64,000 nucleotides of DNA from Bacteroidaceae bacterium (GTDB lineage Bacteria > Bacteroidota > Bacteroidia > Bacteroidales > Bacteroidaceae). Every line of letters starts with the position of its first letter. Within the stretch, counting starts at the first letter, position 1. The position numbers and the translations under genes are program-made. Shown here piece by piece: positions 29,424 to 37,981 of the stretch. The stretch covers positions 1-64,000 of the forward strand of contig JAKSIS010000001.1 in the NCBI GenBank assembly GCA_024398665.1, written 5' to 3'. The notes beneath the pieces are model-generated. The model was not told the origin of the DNA. It made no database searches and worked only from the letters and a program-made list of their open reading frames with translations.

Positions 29424-30602
29424 ATGATGAAGAAAATCAGAATAATAATGGCGGCTGTACTGATGACAGTATGTGCAGCCATGCCCGCAAAGGCACAGAG
29501 TGCCGATGACGAGCAGAAGTATGATTATACTTTCAATCCGCACTGGTTCATCCAGCTCCAGGGCGGTATCCAGCACACCATTGGTGAGGTTGCTTTCAGC
29601 GAGCTGCTTTCACCCAATGCTCAGCTGGGCGTAGGTTATGAGTTCAATCCTGTTCTGGCTCTCCGCCTTTCTGCAAACGCATGGCAGAGCAAGGCCGGTA
29701 CCGAACTTCTCAACCTGGACGGCACTTTCGCTAAGACACAGTTCGGCTGGAAGTGGAATTATGTAGCTCCCACACTTGATGCAATGATTGACCTTACAAA
29801 TCTTTTGGGCGGTTTCAACCCCGACCGCAAGATTGGTGCAGGAATCTTTGCAGGTATCGGTGCCAACATCGCCTTCAAGAATGATGAGGCCGCTGATGCA
29901 AAGCAGGAAATGGACTCTCAGGATCCCGCTCCTTCTGCAGAATATCTGCCTTATCTGTGGGACGGCACAAAGGCATTGCTTGCCGGCCGTTTCGGCGCAA
30001 ACGTTGACTGGCATTTCAATGACAACTGGAGCGCAGGTCTGGAAGTGCAGGCAAACCTTCTGGGTGACGCCTACAATTCGAAGAGAGCTCATAACGCAGA
30101 CTGGTACGTCAATACACTGGTCGGTGTGAAGTACTGCTTCGGCAAGCCGGCTGACCGCAAGCCCAAGGAGAAGATGATTCCTGTTTCAGAAGCAGCCAAC
30201 TACGCTCCCGCATGTGATCCCGTTGAGGTTGTCAAGGAAGTACCCGTTGAAAAGATTGTCGAGAAGACCGTTCCCCAGCTGATGGAGGAGATATACTTCA
30301 CAATCAACAAGTACACCATCAATTCAACTGAGAAGTACAAGGTACGTCAGATTGCTGAATTCATGAAGGAGAATCCTGATGCCAAGCTGACCGTTACCGG
30401 CCATGCTGACAGCGCAACAGGTACCGCCAAGTACAACCAGCAGATTTCTGAAAAGCGTGTTGACACTGTCGTCAAGTCACTTGTTGACGATTACGGCGTT
30501 GATGAGTCACGCATCAGCAAGTCAGCCAAGGGTGATACTGAGAACAAGTATTCAGGTGATGACATGAGTCTGAACCGTGTCTGCATCTGCGTAGCAAAGT
30601 AA
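29424..30602 (+). CDS. OmpA-like outer membrane protein
   Basis: 392 residues. The signal peptide ends AKA/Q (about residue 25). A beta-barrel of alternating aromatic strands follows (about 30-245, ending VGVKYCFGK), then a charged linker VVKEVPVEKIVEK. The C-terminal OmpA peptidoglycan-binding domain (about 285-392) has the signature TVTGHADSATG...NQQISEKRVD. It anchors the outer membrane to peptidoglycan. Codon bias suggests very high expression. I chose ATG 29424; 29427 is one codon later. It lies downstream of the coiled-coil lipoprotein and ends in a terminator. Confidence 0.88.
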   Translation: MMKKIRIIMAAVLMTVCAAMPAKAQSADDEQKYDYTFNPHWFIQLQGGIQHTIGEVAFSELLSPNAQLGVGYEFNPVLALRLSANAWQSKAGTELLNLDGTFAKTQFGWKWNYVAPTLDAMIDLTNLLGGFNPDRKIGAGIFAGIGANIAFKNDEAADAKQEMDSQDPAPSAEYLPYLWDGTKALLAGRFGANVDWHFNDNWSAGLEVQANLLGDAYNSKRAHNADWYVNTLVGVKYCFGKPADRKPKEKMIPVSEAANYAPACDPVEVVKEVPVEKIVEKTVPQLMEEIYFTINKYTINSTEKYKVRQIAEFMKENPDAKLTVTGHADSATGTAKYNQQISEKRVDTVVKSLVDDYGVDESRISKSAKGDTENKYSGDDMSLNRVCICVAK

Positions 30603-30618
30603 TACTTTCTTAAAAACA

Positions 30619-30670
30619 GGACTTGCCTGCCGGTCTGCCGTTAGTGACAGGCGGGTGGGCAAGTCTTCTT
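30619..30670 (+). terminator. Terminator after the OmpA-like gene
   Basis: A long stem pairs GACTTGCC (30620-30627) with GGCAAGTC (30658-30665), with further GC-rich pairing inside and a T-rich tail. It lies 17 bp after the stop. Confidence 0.7.
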
Positions 30671-30679
30671 ATAATGCCG

Positions 30680-31954
30680 ATGAAGAAACTTCTACTTCTG
30701 TTTGTGTCTCTTTCAATCTGTGCCCTTTTTTCAGCCCAGACTTTGAGCGACGGCTATTACAGGGTCCGTAATCTCAAAACTGACAGGTATGTCTATGTGT
30801 ATGACAATACCTGTTCAATCAATTTTACGGCCATGACAGCCGATGTGGGTGCCATACAGCTTTGGAAGGACATTTCAAGGACATATTCCGATCCCGCATC
30901 GGTCTTCTACATTGTAGGCAAGGGACAGAACAAGAGCGGTGAGTACTATGACATACAGAGTCAGGGTACCGGTATTTACGAGATTATAAGATACAATGTC
31001 AACCTGTACTGTTCAGGTGATTCCATATATCAGATGTATGCCGAGGGCAAGTATCTGTGTGACAATGAGACCAGCCTGACTGCTGACGGATACATGGGCA
31101 TTGACCGCAAGGGCGATTACCGCAAGTGGATAGTGACTCCGATGTCCGTTGACGGCAGCCAGTGGTTCGGGGTAACTCCGTCATTGACAGTCGGTGACCG
31201 CCATTTCCAGCCTTTCTATGCCGATTTCGGCTTTACGACTGTAGGAAAGGACATGAAGGTATGGTATGTCAGTGAAGTGCATGACGATGCCGTTGTGATA
31301 AAGCAGCTGGCAGGCCAGGTATCGGCCAATGTTCCGGTCATTATAGAGTGTTCAGGCACCAAGGCTAAGGACAACAAGCTTGATTTGAAGCACATTACTG
31401 CCGCATGTGCGAAAGACAACCAGCTTAAGGGTGTCTATTTCAACAATGCTGACCGGCCAAAGTCAACGGATTCCAGGAAGGAGTATGACAAAAAGACCAT
31501 GCGCGTACTGGGTACAATGAAGGACGGACGTCTTGGCTACATCCTTTCAACAGTTGCAGCTGACTCCAGGACAAAGAAGCAGTATCTTGCCGCCAACCAG
31601 TCATATCTTCCTGTTCCTGCGGGATTTCCTGACCAGATACCGGTGATGACTGAATCCGAATATCAGATTCTGCTCATTCAGAAACAGCGCGAGCAGGAGA
31701 TTGCTGACTCCCTGCGCCGTGTGCGCGAACAGGAGATTGCCGATTCCCTGCGCCGTGTGCGTGAACAGGAGATAGCTGACTCTATCAGAATTGCTGATTC
31801 AATCAAGGCGCCCGTTCTCACTGTTGGGGAAGGAAAACGTCTCCTGCAGGTTTATGACATTTCCGGACGCAAGGTCGGGGAATTCAGCCGTGAAGAGATT
31901 ATGAAACTGCCGGCAGGAATATACATCATTGACCGGCGCAAGGTTGTGATATGA
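30680..31954 (+). CDS. Exported protein with a possible T9SS sorting tail, unknown function
   Basis: 424 residues. The signal peptide MKKLLLLFVSLSICALFSAQ starts the protein. The body is unrecognised and beta-rich (DGYYRVRNLKTDRYVYV near the N-terminus is ricin/Bacteroides-surface-like). Residues about 337-372 hold three copies of REQEIADSLRRV. The C-terminus (LLQVYDISGRKV...LPAGIYIIDRRKVVI) resembles the type A T9SS sorting domain, so it may be exported across the outer membrane. ATG 30674, two codons upstream, is an alternative start. It lies between two terminators and so is probably its own transcript. Confidence 0.65.
   Translation: MKKLLLLFVSLSICALFSAQTLSDGYYRVRNLKTDRYVYVYDNTCSINFTAMTADVGAIQLWKDISRTYSDPASVFYIVGKGQNKSGEYYDIQSQGTGIYEIIRYNVNLYCSGDSIYQMYAEGKYLCDNETSLTADGYMGIDRKGDYRKWIVTPMSVDGSQWFGVTPSLTVGDRHFQPFYADFGFTTVGKDMKVWYVSEVHDDAVVIKQLAGQVSANVPVIIECSGTKAKDNKLDLKHITAACAKDNQLKGVYFNNADRPKSTDSRKEYDKKTMRVLGTMKDGRLGYILSTVAADSRTKKQYLAANQSYLPVPAGFPDQIPVMTESEYQILLIQKQREQEIADSLRRVREQEIADSLRRVREQEIADSIRIADSIKAPVLTVGEGKRLLQVYDISGRKVGEFSREEIMKLPAGIYIIDRRKVVI
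31688..31795 (+). repeat. 36-bp tandem repeat inside the 30680 gene
   Basis: Three in-frame 36-bp copies encode REQEIADSLRRV with small changes in the third. They give a charged helical linker before the C-terminal tail. Copy number can change without a frameshift. Confidence 0.85.
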
Positions 31955-31955
31955 A

Positions 31956-31988
31956 AAAAGGCTCCGTGAATGGAGCCTTTTCTTTTTT
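31956..31988. terminator. Bidirectional terminator
   Basis: AAAAGGCTCC (31956-31965), loop GTGAAT, GGAGCCTTTT (31972-31981), then CTTTTTTT. It begins two bases after the plus-strand stop and ends at the stop of the convergent minus-strand gene. Confidence 0.85.
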
Positions 31989-32947
31989 TACAGGTTGAAC
32001 CGGTAGATGACGCTCAGGTTAAGGACTGGAAAGACTTTCATCGGTCTTACCAGATTGGTGTAGCGTTCAACCTGACCTATCACATTGTCAAGGTCCTCAA
32101 TCAGATCCGTGCCGTCATGTGTGGTGACTTCCGGTGTCCCGCCCCAGAACAGTATTCCTGCATCGCAGGCGAAACCGACATGTCCCTTTGACGGCTGTCT
32201 GCTGTAGCCTGCACCAAGATACGGCTTGAAAGAGTTGACTTTCATATCGGCCTTGACCATGTTGTCAGCGTCCGGTTCCATCATGTAGGGTGTTCCGTCC
32301 TTGAAGTCTCCCACATGCATACCCATACGTCCGGCATCAAGAATGCGTGCGTTTATGGCCGGGGGCAGTTCCAGTCCCAGAAAAACGCCGTCCAGCTGGG
32401 AATCTTCATTGTATTCAATGTCATATACCTTGTCGTATATGCTGTTGTACATGGACACGCACATGAGCGTGGTCATGTCCTCAGTTGTGTTGTATGCACG
32501 TCCTATAACTGAAGGCCCGATGTAGAAACCTGCTGTAAAATACCAGTTCCTGTTACTGAAAGGAGCTACGTCAATGAGCAGCTTGAAGTTGTGGAAATGA
32601 GGAACACCGACCATATCGACCTGCTGGTCTATCTGGAAACCGGTCATATCTTCAAGGTAGTCCGCCATGCGGTCAAAACGCGAATTCCCTTCGCTGTCAT
32701 AGCCCGGGTCACCGTCTTCACCTACCTGAATGCTGAAATGCATGGGATATTCGAAATGCGGAACCCAGTCGAAACCGGTACGCAGCCGCAGCATGTCGTT
32801 GACATCGGACTCCAGCTGGAAACCTATGCCTGTGCTGCCGGCGTCAAATGCGACGCTTACGTTGGGCTGCCAGGTAAAGGTTCTGGCAGAAACACTGCCC
32901 GTGGACAATGCTGCTGCCAGAATGATCAGTTTTCCTATAGCTCTCAT
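31988..32947 (-). CDS. Putative outer-membrane beta-barrel protein
   Basis: 319 residues with a signal peptide (cleaved near VSA-R, about residue 22). Many amphipathic strands follow, each ending in aromatic residues, and the protein ends LNLSVIYRFNL with the C-terminal aromatic pattern of outer-membrane barrels. I recognise no catalytic motif and no named family. It lies 21 bp downstream of the oxidoreductase gamma gene on the same strand and could be transcribed with it, though the functional link is unclear. Confidence 0.6.
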   Translation of the reverse strand: MRAIGKLIILAAALSTGSVSARTFTWQPNVSVAFDAGSTGIGFQLESDVNDMLRLRTGFDWVPHFEYPMHFSIQVGEDGDPGYDSEGNSRFDRMADYLEDMTGFQIDQQVDMVGVPHFHNFKLLIDVAPFSNRNWYFTAGFYIGPSVIGRAYNTTEDMTTLMCVSMYNSIYDKVYDIEYNEDSQLDGVFLGLELPPAINARILDAGRMGMHVGDFKDGTPYMMEPDADNMVKADMKVNSFKPYLGAGYSRQPSKGHVGFACDAGILFWGGTPEVTTHDGTDLIEDLDNVIGQVERYTNLVRPMKVFPVLNLSVIYRFNL

Positions 32948-32968
32948 TTTGGGCTTTTGAGAATGGAA

Positions 32969-33505
32969 TTACTCTACAAGGTCCATACCCAGCTTGATGG
33001 CCTTTTCGTTCAGGGGCAGGTATTTCCAGTTGCGTTCCGATACGGAATGCTTGATACCTTCCATCACGTATTCAACCTTCAGGATGGGGCGGATTTTCAT
33101 GAATGCTCCAAGCAGGAACATGTTGGCAACCTTGGCCGCATTGATCTTTGCTGCCTCCTCAATGGCCTTGATGGGGTAGACTGTGATGTCAGTGCGTACA
33201 GGCTTGCGGGTAATGGTGCTGGGGGTGTAGATGAGTACGCCGCCGGGCTTTACCATTGATTCGAACTTGTCCATGGACTGCTGGTTCAGAATGATTGCAG
33301 TGCTGAACTTCTGCAGTATGGGTGAACTTATTGCCGAGTCACTGAGAATGACTGTCACGTTTGCTGTACCGCCGCGGATTTCAGGACCGTATGACGGCAT
33401 CCATGACACTTCAAGACCCTGCATGAGTCCGGAATAGGCTATTATCTTGCCCATTGAAAGGACGCCCTGTCCTCCGAATCCGGCAATAATGATTTCTTCT
33501 GTCAT
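32969..33505 (-). CDS. 2-oxoacid:ferredoxin oxidoreductase, gamma subunit
   Basis: 178 residues, the POR gamma domain as a separate chain. It starts with the typical GFGGQGVLSMGKI (about 9-21) and has SYGPEIRGG and NVTV. It belongs to the four-subunit enzymes that oxidatively decarboxylate 2-oxoacids to acyl-CoA using ferredoxin. The gene order delta-alpha-beta-gamma on the minus strand matches Vor/Kor operons; small gaps indicate one transcript. Confidence 0.9.
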   Translation of the reverse strand: MTEEIIIAGFGGQGVLSMGKIIAYSGLMQGLEVSWMPSYGPEIRGGTANVTVILSDSAISSPILQKFSTAIILNQQSMDKFESMVKPGGVLIYTPSTITRKPVRTDITVYPIKAIEEAAKINAAKVANMFLLGAFMKIRPILKVEYVMEGIKHSVSERNWKYLPLNEKAIKLGMDLVE

Positions 33506-33522
33506 TGTTCTTATTCCTTAAG

Positions 33523-34329
33523 TTATCTGGGGGCATTCATATCCATGACAAGCTTGCCGTCAACCTTGATGTCGCCCAGAGGATACTTCCTGAACATGTT
33601 CTCAACCATCCATTCGTTAGCCTGAACGGGAGTCAGGCCCCAGCCTGAGTTGCAGTTTGAAACGACCTCGACGATGGATGTGCCCTTCTTGTCACGCTGG
33701 TTCTCAAAAGCCTTGCGAAGGGCCTTCTTGAGCTTGCGTACATTGGCGGGCGTGTGTACCGAGTGGCGTGTCACGTAGCAGACTCCGTCAAGCTGTGCCA
33801 GCAGGGGAGTTATGTTCAGCGGGTAGCCCATGGTCTTTACATCGCGTCCGCGGGGACATGTGGTGGTCTTCATGCCTTCCAGTGTGGTGGGTGCCATCTG
33901 GCCGCCGGTCATGCCGTAGATACCGTTGTTGATGAATACGATGACAATGTTCTCGCCACGGTTGCAGGCGTGCATGGTTTCACCGGTTCCTATTGCTGCA
34001 AGATCACCGTCACCCTGGTAAGTGAACACGAACTTGTCAGGCTGGACGCGCTTGATTCCGGTGGCCACAGCACATGCGCGGCCGTGTGCGGCTTCAACCA
34101 CATCGAACTTGTAGAAATCATAGAGGAACACTGAACAGCCTACGGGTGAAATGCCTATTACGTCATGCTCAATGCCCATTTCCTCAATCACTTCAGCAAT
34201 GGTGCGGACAACTACGCCGTGGCCGCAGCCGGGGCAGAAGTTGAACTGTTTTTCAGCCATCAGACGGCTTTTCTGATATACCAGATTTTCAGGTTTGATT
34301 ATATCTTTTGCTTCCATTGCTGCTCTCAT
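33523..34329 (-). CDS. 2-oxoacid:ferredoxin oxidoreductase, beta subunit (TPP-binding)
   Basis: 268 residues. The thiamine-diphosphate motif GDGDLAAIG...NNGIYGMTGGQ is clear. CPGCGHG near residue 32 is the conserved cysteine motif at the start of Por/Kor beta chains. It forms the active site with the alpha chain. The ATG at 34329 overlaps the alpha stop by four bases (ATGA); an internal ATG at 34317 is an alternative start. Confidence 0.92.
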   Translation of the reverse strand: MRAAMEAKDIIKPENLVYQKSRLMAEKQFNFCPGCGHGVVVRTIAEVIEEMGIEHDVIGISPVGCSVFLYDFYKFDVVEAAHGRACAVATGIKRVQPDKFVFTYQGDGDLAAIGTGETMHACNRGENIVIVFINNGIYGMTGGQMAPTTLEGMKTTTCPRGRDVKTMGYPLNITPLLAQLDGVCYVTRHSVHTPANVRKLKKALRKAFENQRDKKGTSIVEVVSNCNSGWGLTPVQANEWMVENMFRKYPLGDIKVDGKLVMDMNAPR

Positions 34330-35405
34330 TTGATGTTAAAGTGCTTGTAAAGTGCGTCTTCAATCTCTTCAGGAGTGGGGACCATGCCGCCCAGACGGCC
34401 AAAGAAGCCTACATCCTTGCGGCCTTCAACAGCCAGACGTATGTCCTCAATCATCTGACCGGCGCTCAGTTCCACTGACATGAGGCCCTTGACGCGTGTA
34501 CAGTCAGCAAGCTGGCGTATCTGGTCATAGGGGAACGGGTACAGCGAAATGGGACGGAACAGACCTATCTTATGGCCTTTGGCACGTGCCAGTTCAATGC
34601 TCTTCTGTGCTATTCGGGCAATGATTCCGAATGCCACGATAACGTATTCGGCATCATCGCACTGGATCATTTCATAGCGGACTTCGTTCTTTTCCATTTC
34701 ACGGTACTTGGCCTGAAGCCTGATGTTCACTTTCTCATGTTCCTGAGGCAGCAGGTTCAGTGAAGTGATGAAGCGGCGTTCCTTTCCTTCAGGTGTGCCG
34801 TTGGTGGCCCAGTCGGGATACTGGCTCATGCGCGGGCGCTGTGCAGGAAGGTAAATCTTCTCCATCATCTGGCCCAGAGCACCGTCAGCCAGAATCATTG
34901 TGGGGTTGCGGTATTTGAATGCAAGGTCAAATCCCAGCGATATGAAGTCTGCCAGTTCCTGGACTGACTTGGGTGCCAGGGTGAGCAGCTTGTAGTCACC
35001 GTGACCGCCGCCCTTTACGGTCTGGAAATAGTCAGCCTGACTGGGCTGGATGGTACCCAGACCGGGACCTCCGCGTGACACGTTGATAAGAAGACAGGGC
35101 AGTTCGGCGCCTGCTATGTAGGATATGCCCTCGGCCATAAGGCTGATTCCGGGGCTTGATGACGATGTCATCACCCTATGTCCTGTCGATGCGCCACCGT
35201 ATACCATGTTGATGGCTGAAACTTCACTCTCGGCCTGGAGGACAGCCATGCCTGTACGGGCATAGGCATCGGTCTCCATGAGATATTCCATGACCTCAGT
35301 CTGCGGGGTGATGGGATATCCGTAAAAGGCATCGGCGCCGGCGCGTATGGCGGCTTCGGCAATGGCCTCGTTGCCTTTCATCAATCTCATTTCTCTTTCT
35401 TCCAT
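34326..35405 (-). CDS. 2-oxoacid:ferredoxin oxidoreductase, alpha subunit (VorB-like)
   Basis: 359 residues, pyrimidine-binding domain followed by the PFOR core. Motifs are GYPITPQTEVMEY (about 29-41), QAESEVSAI and SSSPGISLM. Length and lack of a fused gamma domain fit VorB/KorA of four-subunit enzymes; 3-methyl-2-oxobutanoate (branched-chain) specificity is the usual annotation for this type in Bacteroidales, but 2-oxoglutarate is possible. It is encoded two bases after the ferredoxin subunit. Confidence 0.9.
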   Translation of the reverse strand: MEEREMRLMKGNEAIAEAAIRAGADAFYGYPITPQTEVMEYLMETDAYARTGMAVLQAESEVSAINMVYGGASTGHRVMTSSSSPGISLMAEGISYIAGAELPCLLINVSRGGPGLGTIQPSQADYFQTVKGGGHGDYKLLTLAPKSVQELADFISLGFDLAFKYRNPTMILADGALGQMMEKIYLPAQRPRMSQYPDWATNGTPEGKERRFITSLNLLPQEHEKVNIRLQAKYREMEKNEVRYEMIQCDDAEYVIVAFGIIARIAQKSIELARAKGHKIGLFRPISLYPFPYDQIRQLADCTRVKGLMSVELSAGQMIEDIRLAVEGRKDVGFFGRLGGMVPTPEEIEDALYKHFNIK

Positions 35406-35407
35406 AA

Positions 35408-35638
35408 TTACTCCTCTACTTTTACCCTATAGACTGAAATGACTCCGTCCGGGCAGATAATGCCGCAGTTGGTACAGCCCACGCAGTTTTCGGGATTTGC
35501 CATGTAAGCGTAATGGTAACCCTTGCTGTTTACGGCTGCAGTCATGCCGATAACCTGCTTGTCACAGGTGTGCACGCACAGTTCGCAACCTTTGCAGCGC
35601 TCGCTGTCAACTGTAATGGCTCCTTGGATTTTTGCCAT
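35408..35638 (-). CDS. 2-oxoacid:ferredoxin oxidoreductase, delta subunit (2x[4Fe-4S])
   Basis: 76 residues with two ferredoxin motifs: CKGCELCVHTC and CVGCTNCGIICP, enough for two [4Fe-4S] clusters. It carries electrons from the TPP site to external ferredoxin. It is the first gene of the four-gene oxidoreductase operon and lies 42 bp downstream of the FKBP lipoprotein gene on the same strand. Confidence 0.92.
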   Translation of the reverse strand: MAKIQGAITVDSERCKGCELCVHTCDKQVIGMTAAVNSKGYHYAYMANPENCVGCTNCGIICPDGVISVYRVKVEE

Positions 35639-35652
35639 GATTAATGTTTGTT

Positions 35653-35678
35653 TGGTATGATACTGATTATGGTATGAT
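35653..35678. repeat. Direct repeat upstream of the oxidoreductase operon
   Basis: TGGTATGAT occurs twice (35653-35661 and 35670-35678), 17 bp apart, in the 42-bp gap between FKBP and the delta gene. It could be an operator; no clear -7 element is visible in the gap. Confidence 0.35.
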
Positions 35679-35680
35679 TC

Positions 35681-36310
35681 TCAATAAGGCAGGTTTGTCC
35701 CTTTTCTCGAACTGCATACGTAGTTGATGTCGAAGACCAGTGCCGAATATGCCGGCACGGAAGACTTGTCCTCATTTCCGTACGCAAGGGAATATGGGAT
35801 GTACAGACGCCAGATGTCACCTTCATGCATGTACATGAGTGCGGTCACCACACCGTCAATGAGACCGGACAGTGCGAATGACGAAGGCATGTTCACGCTG
35901 GGGTCAAAGTCCTCAGTCTTGTAGGACTGGTCAATGACGCGGCCTTCAGGATAATTGGTGCTTGGTATGAGTCTGGTGCGGTAGCTTATCTTTACGCTGT
36001 CGCTGTAGAGCGGACTTCCAGTACCCGTACCCTTGCCAATCACTTCGCAGTAGACATAATCCTGACTGGTCCATCGGCCGTCTTTCGTTCCGTCAAGTTG
36101 GAATGAGAGAAGTCTGAACATCTGGCCCGGCTGGGCATTTTCGCTTGTTACGCCCTGAAAACCGTCACATTTGGCTGCAATGCCTTCAATGAAGCTGATA
36201 TTGCGTTCCTTCCAGTTCGCATATTCGTCTTCAGGACTGGTTTCCCCGCATGAAATGAGGCAGGGAAGTGCAAGTGCCGCGGCCAGTAGGAATGTCAGAA
36301 TTCTCTTCAT
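35681..36310 (-). CDS. FKBP-type peptidyl-prolyl isomerase lipoprotein
   Basis: 209 residues. The lipoprotein signal ends LISC, with the lipidated Cys near residue 20. The C-terminal ~110 residues are an FKBP domain (SDSVKISYRTRL, FALSGLIDGVVTALMYMHEGD, IPYSLAYG, VPAYSALVFDIN). It should assist folding in the periplasm or at a membrane surface. I chose ATG 36310; an upstream in-frame TTG overlaps the glyS stop. It starts three bases after glyS and is probably co-transcribed with it. Confidence 0.83.
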   Translation of the reverse strand: MKRILTFLLAAALALPCLISCGETSPEDEYANWKERNISFIEGIAAKCDGFQGVTSENAQPGQMFRLLSFQLDGTKDGRWTSQDYVYCEVIGKGTGTGSPLYSDSVKISYRTRLIPSTNYPEGRVIDQSYKTEDFDPSVNMPSSFALSGLIDGVVTALMYMHEGDIWRLYIPYSLAYGNEDKSSVPAYSALVFDINYVCSSRKGTNLPY

Positions 36311-36312
36311 GT

Positions 36313-37851
36313 TCAAAGGGTCTTGAGTATGCTGGTTATTGAAACGGTGTCGGAAAGTATACCGCAGAGGTCTGCGATATTGACACGCTGCTGTTCCATG
36401 GTGTCACGGTTGCGCAGCGTTACGGTGTTGTCTTCCAGAGACTGGTGGTCCACTGTCACGCAGTACGGGGTGCCTATGGCATCCTGGCGGCGGTAGCGCT
36501 TGCCTATGGAATCCTTTTCGTCATACTGGCAGTTGAAATGGAACTTGAGTTCGTCCTGAATGCTGTGTGCCAGTTCGGGCAGACCGTCCTTCTTTACAAG
36601 CGGCAGTATGGCCAGCTTGACGGGAGCGAGAGGTGCCGGCAGATGCAGCACGGTACGGGTCTCACCGTTTTCAAGTGCCTGCTCTTCATATGATGCGCAC
36701 ATTATGCTCAGGAACATGCGGTCAACGCCTATTGAAGTCTCGATGACGTACGGGGTGTAGCTTTCGTTGGTTTCGGGATCAAAGTACTTGATGCTCTTGC
36801 CGCTGTACTTCTCATGCTGTGAGAGGTCGAAGTTTGTGCGTGAGTGAATGCCCTCGACTTCCTTGAATCCGAAAGGCATGAGGAATTCTATGTCAGTGGC
36901 TGCGTTGGCGTAGTGGGCCAGCTTGTCATGGTCATGGAAACGGTAGTGGTCTGCACCGAAACCGAGAGCCTGGTGCCATGCCATACGTGTCTTCTTCCAT
37001 TTTGCAAACCAGTCAAGTTCAGTGCCGGGCTTGATGAAGAACTGCATTTCCATCTGTTCGAATTCGCGCATGCGGAAGATGAACTGGCGTGCCACGATTT
37101 CGTTACGGAAGGCCTTGCCTATCTGGGCTATGCCGAAAGGAATCTTCATGCGGCCGGTCTTCTGTACGTTCAGGTAGTTCACGAAAATGCCCTGTGCGGT
37201 TTCCGGGCGCAGGTATATCTTCATGTTGCTGTCAGCGGTCGAACCCATTTCGGTTGAGAACATCAGGTTGAACTGGCGGACATCGGTCCAGTTGCGTGTG
37301 CCGCTTATGGGGCATACAATCTCTTCATCAAGAATGATCTGCTTGAGTTCAGCCAGGTCACCGTCATTCATGGCCTTCTTGAAACGCTCGTGAAGTGCGT
37401 CACGCTTTGCGGTGTGCTCCAGAACGTTGGCGCTTGTGGCGCGGTATTTCTCCTCATCGAAAGAATCGCCGAAACGCTTGCGTGCCTTGGCAATCTCCTT
37501 TTCGATCTTTTCGTCATATTTTGCAATCTGGTCCTCAATGAGTACGTCGGCGCGGTAGCGCTTCTTTGAGTCGCGGTTGTCAATCAGGGGATCGTTGAAT
37601 GCATCGACGTGACCTGATGCCTTCCAGATGGTGGGGTGCATGAAGATGGATGAATCAATACCCACAATGTTGTTGTGGAGCAGCACCATGCTCTGCCACC
37701 AGTAGGTCTTTATGTTGTTCTTCATCTCGACTCCCAGCTGTCCGTAGTCGTAGACAGCGCCCAGTCCGTCATAAATCTCGCTTGAAGGGAATACGAATCC
37801 GTATTCTTTGCAATGAGCAACGATCTTTTTGAAAACGTCTTCTTGTGCCAT
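36313..37851 (-). CDS. glyS: Glycyl-tRNA synthetase (homodimeric type)
   Basis: 512 residues, class II synthetase of the single-chain (alpha2) eukaryote/archaea-like type, not the alpha2beta2 enzyme. The N-terminal catalytic core has YDYGQLGVEMKNNI; motif 2 is FRNEI...FRMREFEQMEMQFF; motif 3 is SIGVDRMFL. The C-terminal anticodon-binding domain starts at about residue 400 (LAPVKLAILPL). It is the first gene of a minus-strand transcript that may continue through FKBP to the oxidoreductase. Its promoter is shared back-to-back with parC. Confidence 0.95.
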   Translation of the reverse strand: MAQEDVFKKIVAHCKEYGFVFPSSEIYDGLGAVYDYGQLGVEMKNNIKTYWWQSMVLLHNNIVGIDSSIFMHPTIWKASGHVDAFNDPLIDNRDSKKRYRADVLIEDQIAKYDEKIEKEIAKARKRFGDSFDEEKYRATSANVLEHTAKRDALHERFKKAMNDGDLAELKQIILDEEIVCPISGTRNWTDVRQFNLMFSTEMGSTADSNMKIYLRPETAQGIFVNYLNVQKTGRMKIPFGIAQIGKAFRNEIVARQFIFRMREFEQMEMQFFIKPGTELDWFAKWKKTRMAWHQALGFGADHYRFHDHDKLAHYANAATDIEFLMPFGFKEVEGIHSRTNFDLSQHEKYSGKSIKYFDPETNESYTPYVIETSIGVDRMFLSIMCASYEEQALENGETRTVLHLPAPLAPVKLAILPLVKKDGLPELAHSIQDELKFHFNCQYDEKDSIGKRYRRQDAIGTPYCVTVDHQSLEDNTVTLRNRDTMEQQRVNIADLCGILSDTVSITSILKTL

Positions 37852-37877
37852 AATTGTCTATTTCCAGAAAATTTCCG

Positions 37878-37885
37878 CAAAGGTA
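37878..37885 (-). promoter_or_regulatory. glyS -7 promoter element
   Basis: TACCTTTG followed by C on the minus strand, 26 bp before the glyS ATG. It matches TAnnTTTG. Confidence 0.6.
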
Positions 37886-37953
37886 CGTTATTTTATTAAG
37901 AACTGGCCACATTATTATATAAATAATGGCTGGGAAATGTCACCGAAAAGCAT

Positions 37954-37961
37954 TATCTTCG
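37954..37961 (+). promoter_or_regulatory. Possible parC -7 promoter element
   Basis: TATCTTCG differs from TAnnTTTG at one base and is followed by C, 20 bp before the parC ATG. The same variant occurs before recO. Confidence 0.4.
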
Positions 37962-37981
37962 CATTCACAAAATTCCGTACA

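Noticed and set aside
25382..31954. Polysaccharide utilisation locus around the GH27 enzyme
   Set aside because: No SusC/SusD pair, sensor or transporter is present; the neighbours are envelope proteins on the other strand.
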